A stretch of 64,000 bases of DNA from Psychrobacter sp. 72-O-c (GTDB lineage Bacteria > Pseudomonadota > Gammaproteobacteria > Pseudomonadales > Moraxellaceae): assembly GCF_904846605.1 (NCBI RefSeq), contig NZ_CAJHBI010000003.1, forward strand, positions 1-64,000, in the 5' to 3' direction. Shown here one piece after another: positions 46,463-55,694 of the stretch (positions are counted from its first letter, which is position 1; every line of letters begins with the position of its first letter). The notes under the pieces were generated by a model that was given only the letters and a program-made list of their open reading frames with translations, did not search any database and was not told where the DNA came from. Position numbers and translations under genes: made by a program.

Positions 46463-46924
46463 TTGTATCTAACCTTTTTTATTAATAGGATATAATGCAG
46501 GACAAACGTGAATTATGAGATTGATAACATCGCCTGCGATTTTGGGTCTAGGATGACTGAAAGTAATTGTTGCCGATGATTTTGTGTACTTAAATAATCC
46601 TATTATTTTTGACTCATATCTTATCTACTAGCCCAACATCATGGGGTAGATTGGTTGTTATTTGTATTTATCTGCTTTGGACAAAGCTATGATAGATCGC
46701 CTATAGCAGACAAGGATGAGACACTCGGCACTACCACCAAAATACGTCAGACAGCACGCAACACCTTTTATAGAAGTGATACGCTCATTGTAGCCAAACT
46801 TCTCATTATTGATACTTTTATTAAGGTTCGATAATTATTAATAAACAGGTGACGTGGTGAACGGTTATCAGTGGTAGGCATCAAGCTTCTGAATGTACAG
46901 CAGCTTATACTACCAAGGCTACTC
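46463..46924 (+). promoter_or_regulatory. Promoter and long 5' leader of the RNA helicase gene
   Basis: A TATAAT at 46491-46496 is a plausible -10 (the best -35-like match, TTGTAT at 46463, is spaced too widely). Transcription from about 46503 would give a leader of about 420 bases before the ATG at 46925. DEAD-box helicases and other cold-shock genes often have long regulatory leaders. Confidence 0.45.
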
Positions 46925-48589
46925 ATGACTGACATCTTATCTACAATCGCATCTAAAAACGGTATTATTGAAGACACTAATACCCCAAATAACACTCAAG
47001 CGCCTACTACTGACGCTAACACTTCTGAAGAAAAAGAAACTACTTTTACTGACCTAAATATTGCCAAGCCAATTCTTACTGCGCTTGAACGCAGTGGTTA
47101 CACCAGCCCAACACCTATCCAAGCACAAGCCATTCCTTTTGCTCTAGCCGGTCGCGACTTATTATTGTCAGCGCAGACGGGTAGTGGTAAAACAGCCGCC
47201 TTTGTTATTCCATTGCTAGATCGTTTAAGCCGTGCTACTAGCTTCGACAAAAATACCAAAGCCCTTATCTTAACGCCAACACGTGAACTTGCTCAGCAAG
47301 TACATGACAGCGTCCGTACTTACTCTAAAGACATGCGTGGTTTGTTTTGCGTGCCTTTAGTTGGCGGCGCACCATACAACGGTCAGATTACTGCTTTGAA
47401 AAAAGGCGTGCAAGTTATCGTAGCGACTCCTGGTCGTCTACTTGATCACATCAATGCTGGCCGTGTTGATTTATCACAATTAGAAGTATTGGTACTTGAC
47501 GAAGCGGATCGTATGCTAGACATGGGTTTTGCTGATGATATCAGTGATATCTTGAGAGCTGCGCCTAGCGATCGTCAAACCATTATGTGTTCAGCTACTT
47601 GGGACGGTCCTGTTGGCAAAATTGCTGCTAACTTCACTAAGAACCCTGAGCGCGTTGCTATCAAAGTTGAATCAGCCCATATCGACGAAAAAGTGTACTA
47701 CTGTGATGACTTTGATCATAAAAACAGAATTTTAGACAAAGTAGTTTGCCAACAAGATGTGGAACAAGTCATTATCTTTGCTGCAACCAAGCGTAGCACT
47801 GAAAAACTAGCAAAATCTCTACAAGAAGATGGTCATAAAGCCAGCTTCCTACATGGTGATTTACCACAAAGCAAACGTAACCGCATTGTTCAAGACTTAC
47901 GTAATGGCAAATGCAAGATATTAGTAGCAACTGACGTAGCTGCTCGTGGTCTTGACGTGCCAGCACTATCACATGTAATCAACTATGACTTACCACGCCA
48001 AACTGAAGATTACGTGCATCGTATCGGTCGTTGTGGTCGTGCCGGTCGTACTGGTGTGGCTATCAGCTTATGTAGCATGGATGATCGTCCACAGCTAAAC
48101 GCTATCAATCGTTATTTAGATCGTAAAATGGAAGTCTGTGTCATTGAAGGCATGGAGCCTAAAAAGACTTATGTTCCTAGCGAAAACAAAGGCAACACAC
48201 GCGGCCGTGGCCGTGGTCGCTCTAACGGCGGCGGTAACGGTCAAGGCCGTGGTCGTTCAGCGAGCGGTTATGCTGGCAAGCCTAGTGGTAACGGTCAAGG
48301 CCGTGGTCGCTCAAGCGATAGCAGCACTGGTACTGGTCAACGCGCTAGCAATGACAGCGGTTATCAAGGTAAGCCACGTGATTCATCTGGTAAGCCAAAT
48401 GAGCGTTCAGGTGGCAAGCCGTATCAAGGCAAACGTGCTCCTAGCCGTGGTGACGGCGCTAGCGCCCCACGCGGTGATCGCGCTGCAACCGGTCGCGGTC
48501 GTCCAAGTGGCAGCCAAGGTCGTACTGGTTCAGGTAATGGCGGTGGCCAAGGCCGTCCAACTGGCGGTAACCGTAACAAAAACTCGTAA
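46925..48589 (+). CDS. DEAD-box ATP-dependent RNA helicase, RhlE/DeaD-like
   Basis: A 554-residue helicase from the ATG at 46925, which has an AAGG site; an in-frame ATG 54 bases upstream lacks one. Motifs appear in order: Q motif (SPTPIQAQAIP), AQTGSGKT, PTRELAQQ, ATPGRLLDH, DEAD box VLDEADRMLD, SAT, HGDLPQSKR, TDVAARGLDVP and HRIGRCGRAGRTG. The last 130 residues are a disordered Arg/Gly tail with GRGRGRS repeats that binds RNA. Such enzymes remodel RNA in ribosome assembly and at low temperature. The paralogue (RhlE, DeaD or SrmB) cannot be fixed by eye. Confidence 0.93.
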   Translation: MTDILSTIASKNGIIEDTNTPNNTQAPTTDANTSEEKETTFTDLNIAKPILTALERSGYTSPTPIQAQAIPFALAGRDLLLSAQTGSGKTAAFVIPLLDRLSRATSFDKNTKALILTPTRELAQQVHDSVRTYSKDMRGLFCVPLVGGAPYNGQITALKKGVQVIVATPGRLLDHINAGRVDLSQLEVLVLDEADRMLDMGFADDISDILRAAPSDRQTIMCSATWDGPVGKIAANFTKNPERVAIKVESAHIDEKVYYCDDFDHKNRILDKVVCQQDVEQVIIFAATKRSTEKLAKSLQEDGHKASFLHGDLPQSKRNRIVQDLRNGKCKILVATDVAARGLDVPALSHVINYDLPRQTEDYVHRIGRCGRAGRTGVAISLCSMDDRPQLNAINRYLDRKMEVCVIEGMEPKKTYVPSENKGNTRGRGRGRSNGGGNGQGRGRSASGYAGKPSGNGQGRGRSSDSSTGTGQRASNDSGYQGKPRDSSGKPNERSGGKPYQGKRAPSRGDGASAPRGDRAATGRGRPSGSQGRTGSGNGGGQGRPTGGNRNKNS

Positions 48590-48655
48590 TAAGCTAGTAT
48601 TGGTTGGCTAGGATAATTCTGGCCAACCAATTGCTAACAAAGAGTTCGAAATAAG

Positions 48656-48688
48656 AAAAGCCAGATACTTGTTATCTGGCTTTTTTGT
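48656..48688 (+). terminator. Terminator after the RNA helicase gene
   Basis: AAAGCCAGATA / TATCTGGCTTT pair around five bases and run into Ts. Confidence 0.9.
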
Positions 48689-48931
48689 GTCTGCTAAGTT
48701 TAAAGGCGCTATCATCCATGCTACTAGAGTCCTTTAAAATCCTTACTTGCGCGTCATTTTGACCTTGTTTATACTGGCAACCCTTTATTAGGGTGCATCA
48801 CACATAACACTGGTAGTAAGGTATTAAGCGCAAATAGTAGCTCGCTTATCAAAGCAGGCCCAGTAAGCGAGCCCGATACCATATCAGGTCTGTAGTTGTT
48901 CGCTATATTTCCCACGATTTGGAGCCATGAG

Positions 48932-50191
48932 ATGCCCATTGTTTCTCATTTAGATATTGCTGAATTAAAGGTAGACAGTTTGCCGTTAGCGTTTGGCATA
49001 ATTATGGCCATTATTGGGGTGGTGTTCTATACTCAAGGCCTGCCAGGTAAGTTTTGGCGACGCTTTTATGCCGTATTGCCGGGTATTGTACTGTGCTGCT
49101 TTATCCCTGCGACTCTAAACAGCCTTGGAGTGTTTGCTGATGGTATCGGCTCGCAGATATATGGCTTTACCGCCACCTATTTGTTGCCGGCAAGTTTGTT
49201 GCTGATGACCTTATCTATGGATGTACCCAAGATTTTAGGTCTAGGCTGGAAGGCGATTGCTATGTTTGTCGCCGCTAGTGTGGCGATTGTCATCAGTGGA
49301 CCGATTAGTTTAGGTCTGGCCAAATGGGTGTCGCCGGAGATGTTCACCGATGATACCTTATGGCGTGGCTTTTCAGCGGTGGCCGGCAGTTGGGTTGGGG
49401 GAGCTGCGAACCAAGCGGCCATGAAGGAGCTGTTTGGAGTCAGTGATGACTTATTTGGCATGATGATTTTGGTTGATACTACTAATGCTTCATTGTGGCT
49501 GCTGGCTATATTAGTCATGGCCAAGCATAGCGATAAGATAGACCGATTTTTAAAGGCAGATACCAGCAGCATTGATGAGGTCATCAAAGCCGTTGAAAGC
49601 TATGAGCGTGATCATGCACGTCCGGCCACCTTAAACGATTTGATGGTCATGTTTGGGCTGTGTTTTGCAATGGTAGGATTGGCGCATTTTGCTGGCGGAC
49701 AGATTGCTGGATTTTTTGCGCCCTATGATTGGGCAGTGCAATATAGCTTTGCCAGCTCCTTCTTTTGGATGGTAGTGATTATTACCTTAATCGGTGTAGT
49801 CTTTTCCTTTACCAAGATTCGACGGCTTGATCATGTTGGCGCGTCCAAAATCGGCACAGTATTTATTTTTATTTTAATTGCGGCTATCGGTATGCAGATT
49901 AATCTGGCGGGTATCGTCTCACAGTGGCGACTGTTGCTAATTGGTTTGGTATGGATGAGCATTCACGTGGTGATTATTTTCATAGTCGCTAGAATCATCC
50001 GTGCGCCCTTTTTCTTCTTAGCGGTAGGCTCTAATGCCAATACGGGCGGTGCATCCTCAGCCCCGATTGTCGCCACCGCTTTTCACCCGTCACTTGCTCC
50101 AGTTGGGGTTTTTTTGGGGATTCTAGGTTACGCGATGGGCACGATAGGCGGCTATATCAGTACACAGTTAATGCGTCTGGTAGTGACTTGA
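48932..50191 (+). CDS. DUF819 family membrane protein
   Basis: A protein of about 419 residues with at least ten membrane helices. The ATG at 48932 follows GGAG; an upstream TTG would add 12 polar residues and is less likely. DUF819 hallmarks are GSWVGGAANQAAMKE near residue 150, MILVDTTNASLWL, and SNANTGGASSAPIVA with a final GTIGGYISTQL helix. The paired Gly/Asn-rich helices suggest a transporter, but the substrate of this family is not established. It is a single gene. Confidence 0.88.
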   Translation: MPIVSHLDIAELKVDSLPLAFGIIMAIIGVVFYTQGLPGKFWRRFYAVLPGIVLCCFIPATLNSLGVFADGIGSQIYGFTATYLLPASLLLMTLSMDVPKILGLGWKAIAMFVAASVAIVISGPISLGLAKWVSPEMFTDDTLWRGFSAVAGSWVGGAANQAAMKELFGVSDDLFGMMILVDTTNASLWLLAILVMAKHSDKIDRFLKADTSSIDEVIKAVESYERDHARPATLNDLMVMFGLCFAMVGLAHFAGGQIAGFFAPYDWAVQYSFASSFFWMVVIITLIGVVFSFTKIRRLDHVGASKIGTVFIFILIAAIGMQINLAGIVSQWRLLLIGLVWMSIHVVIIFIVARIIRAPFFFLAVGSNANTGGASSAPIVATAFHPSLAPVGVFLGILGYAMGTIGGYISTQLMRLVVT

Positions 50192-50341
50192 CCTGAATAA
50201 AGCAACATAAGTAACGTACTATAAATATTGTCTAAAACCTTAAAATAGCTACGATGTTAACTGCGCTTAATGTCATGTACTATTTATAGAGTTAAGCAAC
50301 AGTCGGTCAATACCAACTCTGTATAAGTAGAGGACGAATAA

Positions 50342-51352
50342 ATGAAAGTCACTAGGAATGATGAAACTGCTGAAAACTCGAAAATAGAGATATATAAATT
50401 AGCAGATGGCCAGTCTGATATCCGTGTACATATCGAAAATGATAGTGTTTGGCTAAACCGCCAGGAACTATCAGAGTTGTTTGACCGTGATGTGAAAACG
50501 CTGGGTAAGCATATTAATAATGTGTTTAAAGAGGGTGAGCTAGATAAAAATGCAGTTGTCGCAAAATTTGCGACAACTGCCACGGATGGTAAAACCTATC
50601 AGGTTGAGCACTATAACCTTGACGTCATCATCTCAGTTGGCTATCGAGTAAAGTCACCGCGCGGTACCCAGTTTCGTATTTGGGCAACCCAGCGCTTACG
50701 TGAATATTTGGTGCAAGGCTACACTCTAAATCAACAACGATTTGATAAAAAATCTGCTGAATTACAACAAGCCTTAAACTTAATTAAAAAAACCGCCCAA
50801 AGTCCTGAACTGAATACTGACGAAGGGCGCGGCTTGATTGAGATTATCAGCCGTTATACGCAGACTTTTTTATGGCTACAACGCTATGATGAAGGCTTGT
50901 TAGATGATCCAGCGGGGCAGTTTGGCGGCGTGTTACCCAGTCCGACTGAAGCTATGGCAGCCTTGAATGATTTAAAATCACAGCTTATGTCTCGTGGTGA
51001 GGCGACAGAACTGTTTGCTCAGCCTCGTGGCGACGGTTTGGCTAGTGTGCTCGGAAACTTGGAGCAAACGGTCTTTGGCGAGCCTGCGTATCCTACTATC
51101 GAGAGTAAAGCGGCGCACTTATTATACTTTATGGTAAAAAACCACCCCTTTACGGATGGCAATAAGCGCAGCGGTGCTTTTTTATTCGTAGATTTTTTGC
51201 ATCGTAACGGTCGATTACTCAACGACCAAGGCGACATGGTGATTAATAATACTGGCCTTGCAGCCTTAACCTTATTGGTCGCTGAATCTGATCCCAACCA
51301 AAAAGAGACCTTGATAAAACTTATTATGAATATGCTGTCATTGGAGGTCTAA
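50342..51352 (+). CDS. RhuM-Fic/Doc fusion protein
   Basis: A 336-residue fusion. Residues 15-135 are the RhuM domain: DSVWLNRQELSELFDRD, then KHINNVFKEGEL and GYRVKSPRGTQFRIWAT. The C-terminal half is a Fic/Doc domain with the active-site motif HPFTDGNKRSG at residues 268-278. Fic enzymes attach AMP or other groups to target proteins; Doc, which has Lys where Fic has Gly, phosphorylates EF-Tu. This motif has the Lys (GNK), so its activity is uncertain. No partner antitoxin gene is seen, and no inhibitory motif was found by eye. An AGAGGA site precedes the ATG. Confidence 0.9.
   Translation: MKVTRNDETAENSKIEIYKLADGQSDIRVHIENDSVWLNRQELSELFDRDVKTLGKHINNVFKEGELDKNAVVAKFATTATDGKTYQVEHYNLDVIISVGYRVKSPRGTQFRIWATQRLREYLVQGYTLNQQRFDKKSAELQQALNLIKKTAQSPELNTDEGRGLIEIISRYTQTFLWLQRYDEGLLDDPAGQFGGVLPSPTEAMAALNDLKSQLMSRGEATELFAQPRGDGLASVLGNLEQTVFGEPAYPTIESKAAHLLYFMVKNHPFTDGNKRSGAFLFVDFLHRNGRLLNDQGDMVINNTGLAALTLLVAESDPNQKETLIKLIMNMLSLEV
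50552..50580. repeat. Perfect 29-bp palindrome inside the RhuM-Fic gene
   Basis: gcagttgtcgcaaa and its exact complement tttgcgacaactgc flank a single central base. It encodes NAVVAKFATTA in the RhuM domain. Confidence 0.95.
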
Positions 51353-51395
51353 GCAGGGAGTAGTCTCAAATAGGTCCTATTTTTGCTTTCTGCAT

Positions 51396-51570
51396 TTATT
51401 TAAGTATCTGCTCGATAATTTCACACACCTTGTTAACATCGTCAGTATTGGTTCGCCAATTGACAAAAGAAGCGCGAATGCCGTGCTTGCCAGCTAAAAT
51501 CGTAGGGGTCATAAACACAGCTTGAGTAGCGTTGATTTTTTCTAGCAATATTTGGGTATTTATCTGGTTA
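51396..51570 (-). pseudogene. C-terminal remnant of a PLP-dependent (aromatic amino acid type) decarboxylase
   Basis: About 58 residues remain. They read QILLEKINATQAVFMTPT, then GKHGIRASFVNWRTN and DVNKVCEIIEQIL, which looks like the extreme C-terminus of group II decarboxylases. The rest of the gene is gone; the match starts where the proteasome-like gene ends (51589), so the loss happened next to that operon. There is no start signal of its own. The family call is by eye and moderate. Confidence 0.5.
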
Positions 51571-51588
51571 CCATTATCTTGGCAACCT

Positions 51589-52329
51589 CTATTTCCAATA
51601 ACCGTCAGGGCACTTAGGTAATTCAATCAAAGTTTGACGTAGCACCTCTGACCACTGGTGACGGATGGTATTAAAATACTCATCGTGCTCATCAATACGG
51701 CGACCCTCAGGCAGCGTTAGACTGTCATTTCTATACAGTACAAAATCTAATGGCATACCTACTGACAGATTTGAGTGGATAGTTGAATCAAATGACAACA
51801 TCAAAGCGCGGGCAGCGTGATTGACGTCAGTGTTGTAGGTGACCGCTCTATCAAGAATAGGCTTACCATATTTACTCTCACCCAACTGAAAGAATGGGGT
51901 GTCTTCAGTGGCTCGAATACAGTTGCCCTCAGGATAGATCATGTATAACTCAGGTGGCTGGCCTTTTATTTGGCCGCCCAGCATAAATGAGCTGGTAAAC
52001 GAGCCGTCGATATCAGCATTAGCGACCGCTTTTGCATGGTTCATGATGCTACGCATACATTCGCCAACCATTTGCGCGGCGTCAAATAATGTTAGTACGG
52101 TATTGAGGTTACTCTCTGTACGCTGGTCAATATCATTTTGTAATTTGGTAAAGACTGCTTGCGAGGTGGCGAGACTGCCGGCCGTCTGGAGCACTATGAA
52201 GCGCTCACCCTCGATGCCGTACTGATAGAGCTTTTTAAAGGTTGAGATATGATCAACGCCCGCATTGGTACGAGTATCGCTAGCGAAAACCATACCATCT
52301 TTTAAGCGAATAGCAGCACAATAAGTCAT
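51589..52329 (-). CDS. Anbu, bacterial proteasome-type protease subunit
   Basis: A 246-residue Ntn-hydrolase of the Anbu family. After removal of Met1 the N-terminus is TYCAAIRLKDG, which places Thr1 as the nucleophile. Asp17 (FASDTRTNAG) and a Lys at 31-32 (TFKKLY) complete the proteasome-type site. Anbu forms open, helical or ring assemblies; its substrates are not settled. It is the last gene of an operon with a transglutaminase-like protein and an ATP-grasp/alpha-E fusion, the classic Anbu neighbourhood. AAGGATA precedes the ATG, and its gap to the transglutaminase gene is 64 bases. Confidence 0.92.
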   Translation of the reverse strand: MTYCAAIRLKDGMVFASDTRTNAGVDHISTFKKLYQYGIEGERFIVLQTAGSLATSQAVFTKLQNDIDQRTESNLNTVLTLFDAAQMVGECMRSIMNHAKAVANADIDGSFTSSFMLGGQIKGQPPELYMIYPEGNCIRATEDTPFFQLGESKYGKPILDRAVTYNTDVNHAARALMLSFDSTIHSNLSVGMPLDFVLYRNDSLTLPEGRRIDEHDEYFNTIRHQWSEVLRQTLIELPKCPDGYWK

Positions 52330-52393
52330 AACGTATCCTTAAGGAATATAAGATCAATAAACAAGAATATATCTGATACTCAAATATCTGACC

Positions 52394-53179
52394 CTATGAT
52401 AATCGTGTGACCAGCACTTGACTGTAAAGATTCTCGTAGCCGCCACCCATTCTGACACCACGTACCGGGGCGGTATCCAAATAATCGCGTCCGATAGCCA
52501 CATATACATGCGAGTTTGGTTGAAACGCCTGATTGGAGATATCAAAAGTATACCAGTAGCCCTCTAGCCAAGCTTCCGCCCACGCATGACTGGCCATATG
52601 GTTTTCGGCATCATCATATAGATAGCCCGACACATAGCGTGCAGGAATCTGCTGATCTCGTAAGAGGCCCAAAAACACATGCGTATGGTCTTGGCACACA
52701 CCGGCACTACCTTCAAAAGATTCAGCAGCTGTCGTACCTACATTAGTCACATCTTTAATAAAAGGCATTTTCATAATAAGTGCATTAGCCATCGCTTTTA
52801 GGCTGTCATGGGTGGGGTCTTTTAGATAAGGCGCTGCAAATTCGCGCATTGCCTCTGAGCATTTGGTCAAGGGAGTTTGTACAGTGAATAACAAGTAGGG
52901 AACGTTGTCCATATCCTCTAATCGCTCGGTATCGGTATTGATCTCAACGATACCTGAAGCCTGCATTTGTAAGTTATTATGCGCCTCATTGCGGCTGAGG
53001 GTTAGCCAATCATTGCCGAAGCCGTCTTTTTGATTGGTGGCTACCTTTGGAAGCATAACATCCCAGCGATGAATAATTTGGTGCGGTAGTTGCATCGGGG
53101 TCATACGAATATACTGTACGCTGCGCTGCGCCAACTCGTCATAATAATAATTAGTTTGGTGGCTGATTTGAAGTTTCAT
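52394..53179 (-). CDS. Transglutaminase-like cysteine protease of the Anbu operon
   Basis: A 261-residue protein. Residues 1-90 form the bacterial transglutaminase-like N-terminal beta domain (SVQYIRMTPMQLPHQ). The papain-like core has the triad Cys162 (AGVCQDHTH), His198 (ASHAWAEAWL) and Asp213 (YTFDIS). Its relatives are predicted peptidases or amidases that act with ATP-grasp ligases. It lies between the ATP-grasp/alpha-E fusion and Anbu on the same strand. A tight AGGATGATATT site supports the start. Confidence 0.92.
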   Translation of the reverse strand: MKLQISHQTNYYYDELAQRSVQYIRMTPMQLPHQIIHRWDVMLPKVATNQKDGFGNDWLTLSRNEAHNNLQMQASGIVEINTDTERLEDMDNVPYLLFTVQTPLTKCSEAMREFAAPYLKDPTHDSLKAMANALIMKMPFIKDVTNVGTTAAESFEGSAGVCQDHTHVFLGLLRDQQIPARYVSGYLYDDAENHMASHAWAEAWLEGYWYTFDISNQAFQPNSHVYVAIGRDYLDTAPVRGVRMGGGYENLYSQVLVTRLS

Positions 53180-53315
53180 AATATCATCCTTTTGTCGTAG
53201 CCATTGTCTGGTCTATTATCCGATCTATTTATATTGTCTTGTCGAACATTCTGACGTCTAGTGTTCCTCACGGGATACCTGTGATCTGGCGCTAGGCTCA
53301 ACGCCAGACCCAATT

Positions 53316-55694
53316 TTAAACCCCTTGCCGCAATATAATATTAAACTCTTGGCTTATTAGCTTAAAGTCACTAAATCGCTTTGATCTGATCATCTGGTTG
53401 GTCAGGCGCGTCAGCTCACGCCAGCGAGTGTTTTCTGGTAGCTCATTGATCCAATGCTTAAATTCGAGACTGGCTGCCATTGAGTCCTCATTTAATAAAA
53501 CAGCACGCTCAAGCTGCTCAAAGTGCCGTCCTAATTGCCAAAAACAAGTAACCGTTGCATGCTCTTGTTTCATAGCGGCATTACACGCATAAAGCTGCAA
53601 GGTCGCCGCCCGATAAGTACCAGCGCTTGAAAGCCGTTTAATCAAATTATACAATTCAGCCGTGTCTTTGCCGATCACGCCCTTAGCCTCTTGGACATTG
53701 GTTTCAATTGATTGCACTACATTGGGTATTATTTTTTGTTCCAAATCAGTCATCATCTGCGCTTTCATCACTTTTAGCGACTCATTTGCATCCGCCTCGA
53801 AGCCTAAGTGGTTTATCAGATGCTGTACTTGTGATTTTTTGAGATCACCTTTGATCAGCTGTTTCATTATGCTGTCGTAATAATAGAGCCGCTCACTATA
53901 TCTACCCAACCATATTAGATGACTGGCGGTGGACAATAGCAGTATCATCGGGGCATCACCCAGATGCTCATATCCGGCTTCTATAGGCTGTACACGATCA
54001 TAATAGTTGGCGTGATCAGCAGCACCGTTCTCTAGCGACGAATGGTTATGTGAAGATGTTTTGGCAGACGCAGGCAAGGTGTTGTTTGAATTAACAGAGT
54101 CTAAATTACTGTCATCAATGACCCAAGTGTCTTTAATACCACCACCTTGGGAGGAATTGACTACTAAGGAGCCCTCAACCATTGCCACGCGAGTTAAGCC
54201 GCCGGGCACAATATCTACTGAGCCATCGCCATGACTGAGTATGAATGGGCGCAGGTCGATGTGACGTGGCGCGATACCATCAGCGACAGCGGTAGGGTTA
54301 GTGGAGAGCGAGATAGTTGGCTGGGCAATAAAGCCAGCTGGATTGTCTAATAGACGTTTACGATAATCGCTGATTTCTTGTTTGGTAGAAGTCGGTCCAA
54401 TTAACATCCCGTAGCCGCCTGAGCCTTGGGTTTCTTTTACCACCAGTTTGTCTAAGTTATCAAGCACATAGCTCAACTCATCAGGCTTGCGACATTGATA
54501 GGTTTCGATATTAGGCAAGATAGGGTCTTCATCTAAATAAAACTTGATCATATCCGGTACAAAGGGATATAGGCTTTTGTCATCTGCTACGCCAGTTCCG
54601 GGAGCATTGACGATAACTACCTTACCGGCTCGATAAGCACTCATCAGCCCTGACACACCCAATATAGAATTAGATTCAAACGCTAAGGGGTCAATATAAG
54701 GGTCATCAATACGCCGATAGATAACATCGACCTGAACTTTACCGCGAATACCTTGCATATAAACTTTGCTGTCTTCAACCACTAAGTCGTAGCCATGTAC
54801 CAGCGGTACATTCATCTCGTGCGCTAAAAAGGCATGCTCATAGTAGGCACTATTAAAGCGTCCTGGGGTCAGGATAACAATTTGTGGATCATATTTGCTG
54901 GTCGAGCTGCTAAGACATTTTTTGAGACGCTTTGGGTAATCACTGATGCCCAGAATAGGGGTATGGGTAAACATATCAGACAATAGGGTCTCTGATATGT
55001 TGCGACTCTCAAGCATGTAAGAGACGCCAGAAGGAGTACGCAGATTGTCCTCTAATACACAGAATCGACCCGTCTCATCGCGAATCAAATCAATCCCGCT
55101 AATGTGCGAGTAGATAGGCTTGTCCAGCTCAATGCCCATCATCCAAGGCTCATAGCAGCCACTAGCATAGACGTAACTGGCAGGGACGATACCGGCCTTC
55201 ATAATAGCTTGTTCATGATAGATGTCATGCAAAAACGCATTTAAAGCGGTGATACGCTGCTTACAACCCTTTTCTATCAATTGCCATTCGCTAGCAGCAA
55301 TGATCCGAGGGATAATATCAAACGGTATCATGCGCTCAATATTTTTAGCATCGCTATAGACCGTAAAGGTGACGCCTTTGCGGTAAAATATATTTTCTGC
55401 TTGTTCATTTAGATGACTGAGAGCATCAATGTTGATATTGTCTAGCCAGTTGCCAACCGTTTGCGCCACTGGTCGATATTGGCCTTTACCAGTTTGCAAC
55501 TCGTCAAAGCTTTGTGGTTTTTTTGCATTCTTTTGCGGGGCATTTTTCACGTTGGTATTGGTAGTTTCTGTGGTTGTAGATTTAGTTTGTCCTTGTTCTT
55601 GAGCCTGATTTTGGCTTTGGCTGCCATTTTTATCGTCATTTTGAGTCTGATTCTGGGACTGGGTTGATTTCTGATTCATAAATACCTCACTCAT
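53316..55694 (-). CDS. Fused circularly permuted ATP-grasp and alpha-E domain protein
   Basis: A 792-residue fusion heading the Anbu operon. Residues 1-75 are a Gln/Asn/Thr/Lys-rich disordered leader, and translation may begin at the sixth codon. Residues 80-530 are the circularly permuted ATP-grasp ligase, with LEDNLRTPSGVSYMLESR, VKETQGSGGYGMLIGP, ILTPGRFNSAYYEHAFLA and DLRPFILSHGDG. A Ser/Asn linker follows, then the all-helical alpha-E (DUF403) domain from about 565, starting MILLLSTASHLIWLGRYSER. In many genomes the two are separate genes. The ligase is thought to form peptide or amide bonds, but its substrate is unknown. Confidence 0.92.
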   Translation of the reverse strand: MSEVFMNQKSTQSQNQTQNDDKNGSQSQNQAQEQGQTKSTTTETTNTNVKNAPQKNAKKPQSFDELQTGKGQYRPVAQTVGNWLDNINIDALSHLNEQAENIFYRKGVTFTVYSDAKNIERMIPFDIIPRIIAASEWQLIEKGCKQRITALNAFLHDIYHEQAIMKAGIVPASYVYASGCYEPWMMGIELDKPIYSHISGIDLIRDETGRFCVLEDNLRTPSGVSYMLESRNISETLLSDMFTHTPILGISDYPKRLKKCLSSSTSKYDPQIVILTPGRFNSAYYEHAFLAHEMNVPLVHGYDLVVEDSKVYMQGIRGKVQVDVIYRRIDDPYIDPLAFESNSILGVSGLMSAYRAGKVVIVNAPGTGVADDKSLYPFVPDMIKFYLDEDPILPNIETYQCRKPDELSYVLDNLDKLVVKETQGSGGYGMLIGPTSTKQEISDYRKRLLDNPAGFIAQPTISLSTNPTAVADGIAPRHIDLRPFILSHGDGSVDIVPGGLTRVAMVEGSLVVNSSQGGGIKDTWVIDDSNLDSVNSNNTLPASAKTSSHNHSSLENGAADHANYYDRVQPIEAGYEHLGDAPMILLLSTASHLIWLGRYSERLYYYDSIMKQLIKGDLKKSQVQHLINHLGFEADANESLKVMKAQMMTDLEQKIIPNVVQSIETNVQEAKGVIGKDTAELYNLIKRLSSAGTYRAATLQLYACNAAMKQEHATVTCFWQLGRHFEQLERAVLLNEDSMAASLEFKHWINELPENTRWRELTRLTNQMIRSKRFSDFKLISQEFNIILRQGV

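Noticed and set aside
46768-46995. Minus-strand gene across the helicase start
   Set aside because: It overlaps the helicase N-terminus and leader, with no conserved motif; treated as chance.
48138-48611. Ala/Val-rich frame overlapping the helicase tail
   Set aside because: Out-of-frame reading of the repetitive Arg/Gly tail codons; the helicase frame explains the region.
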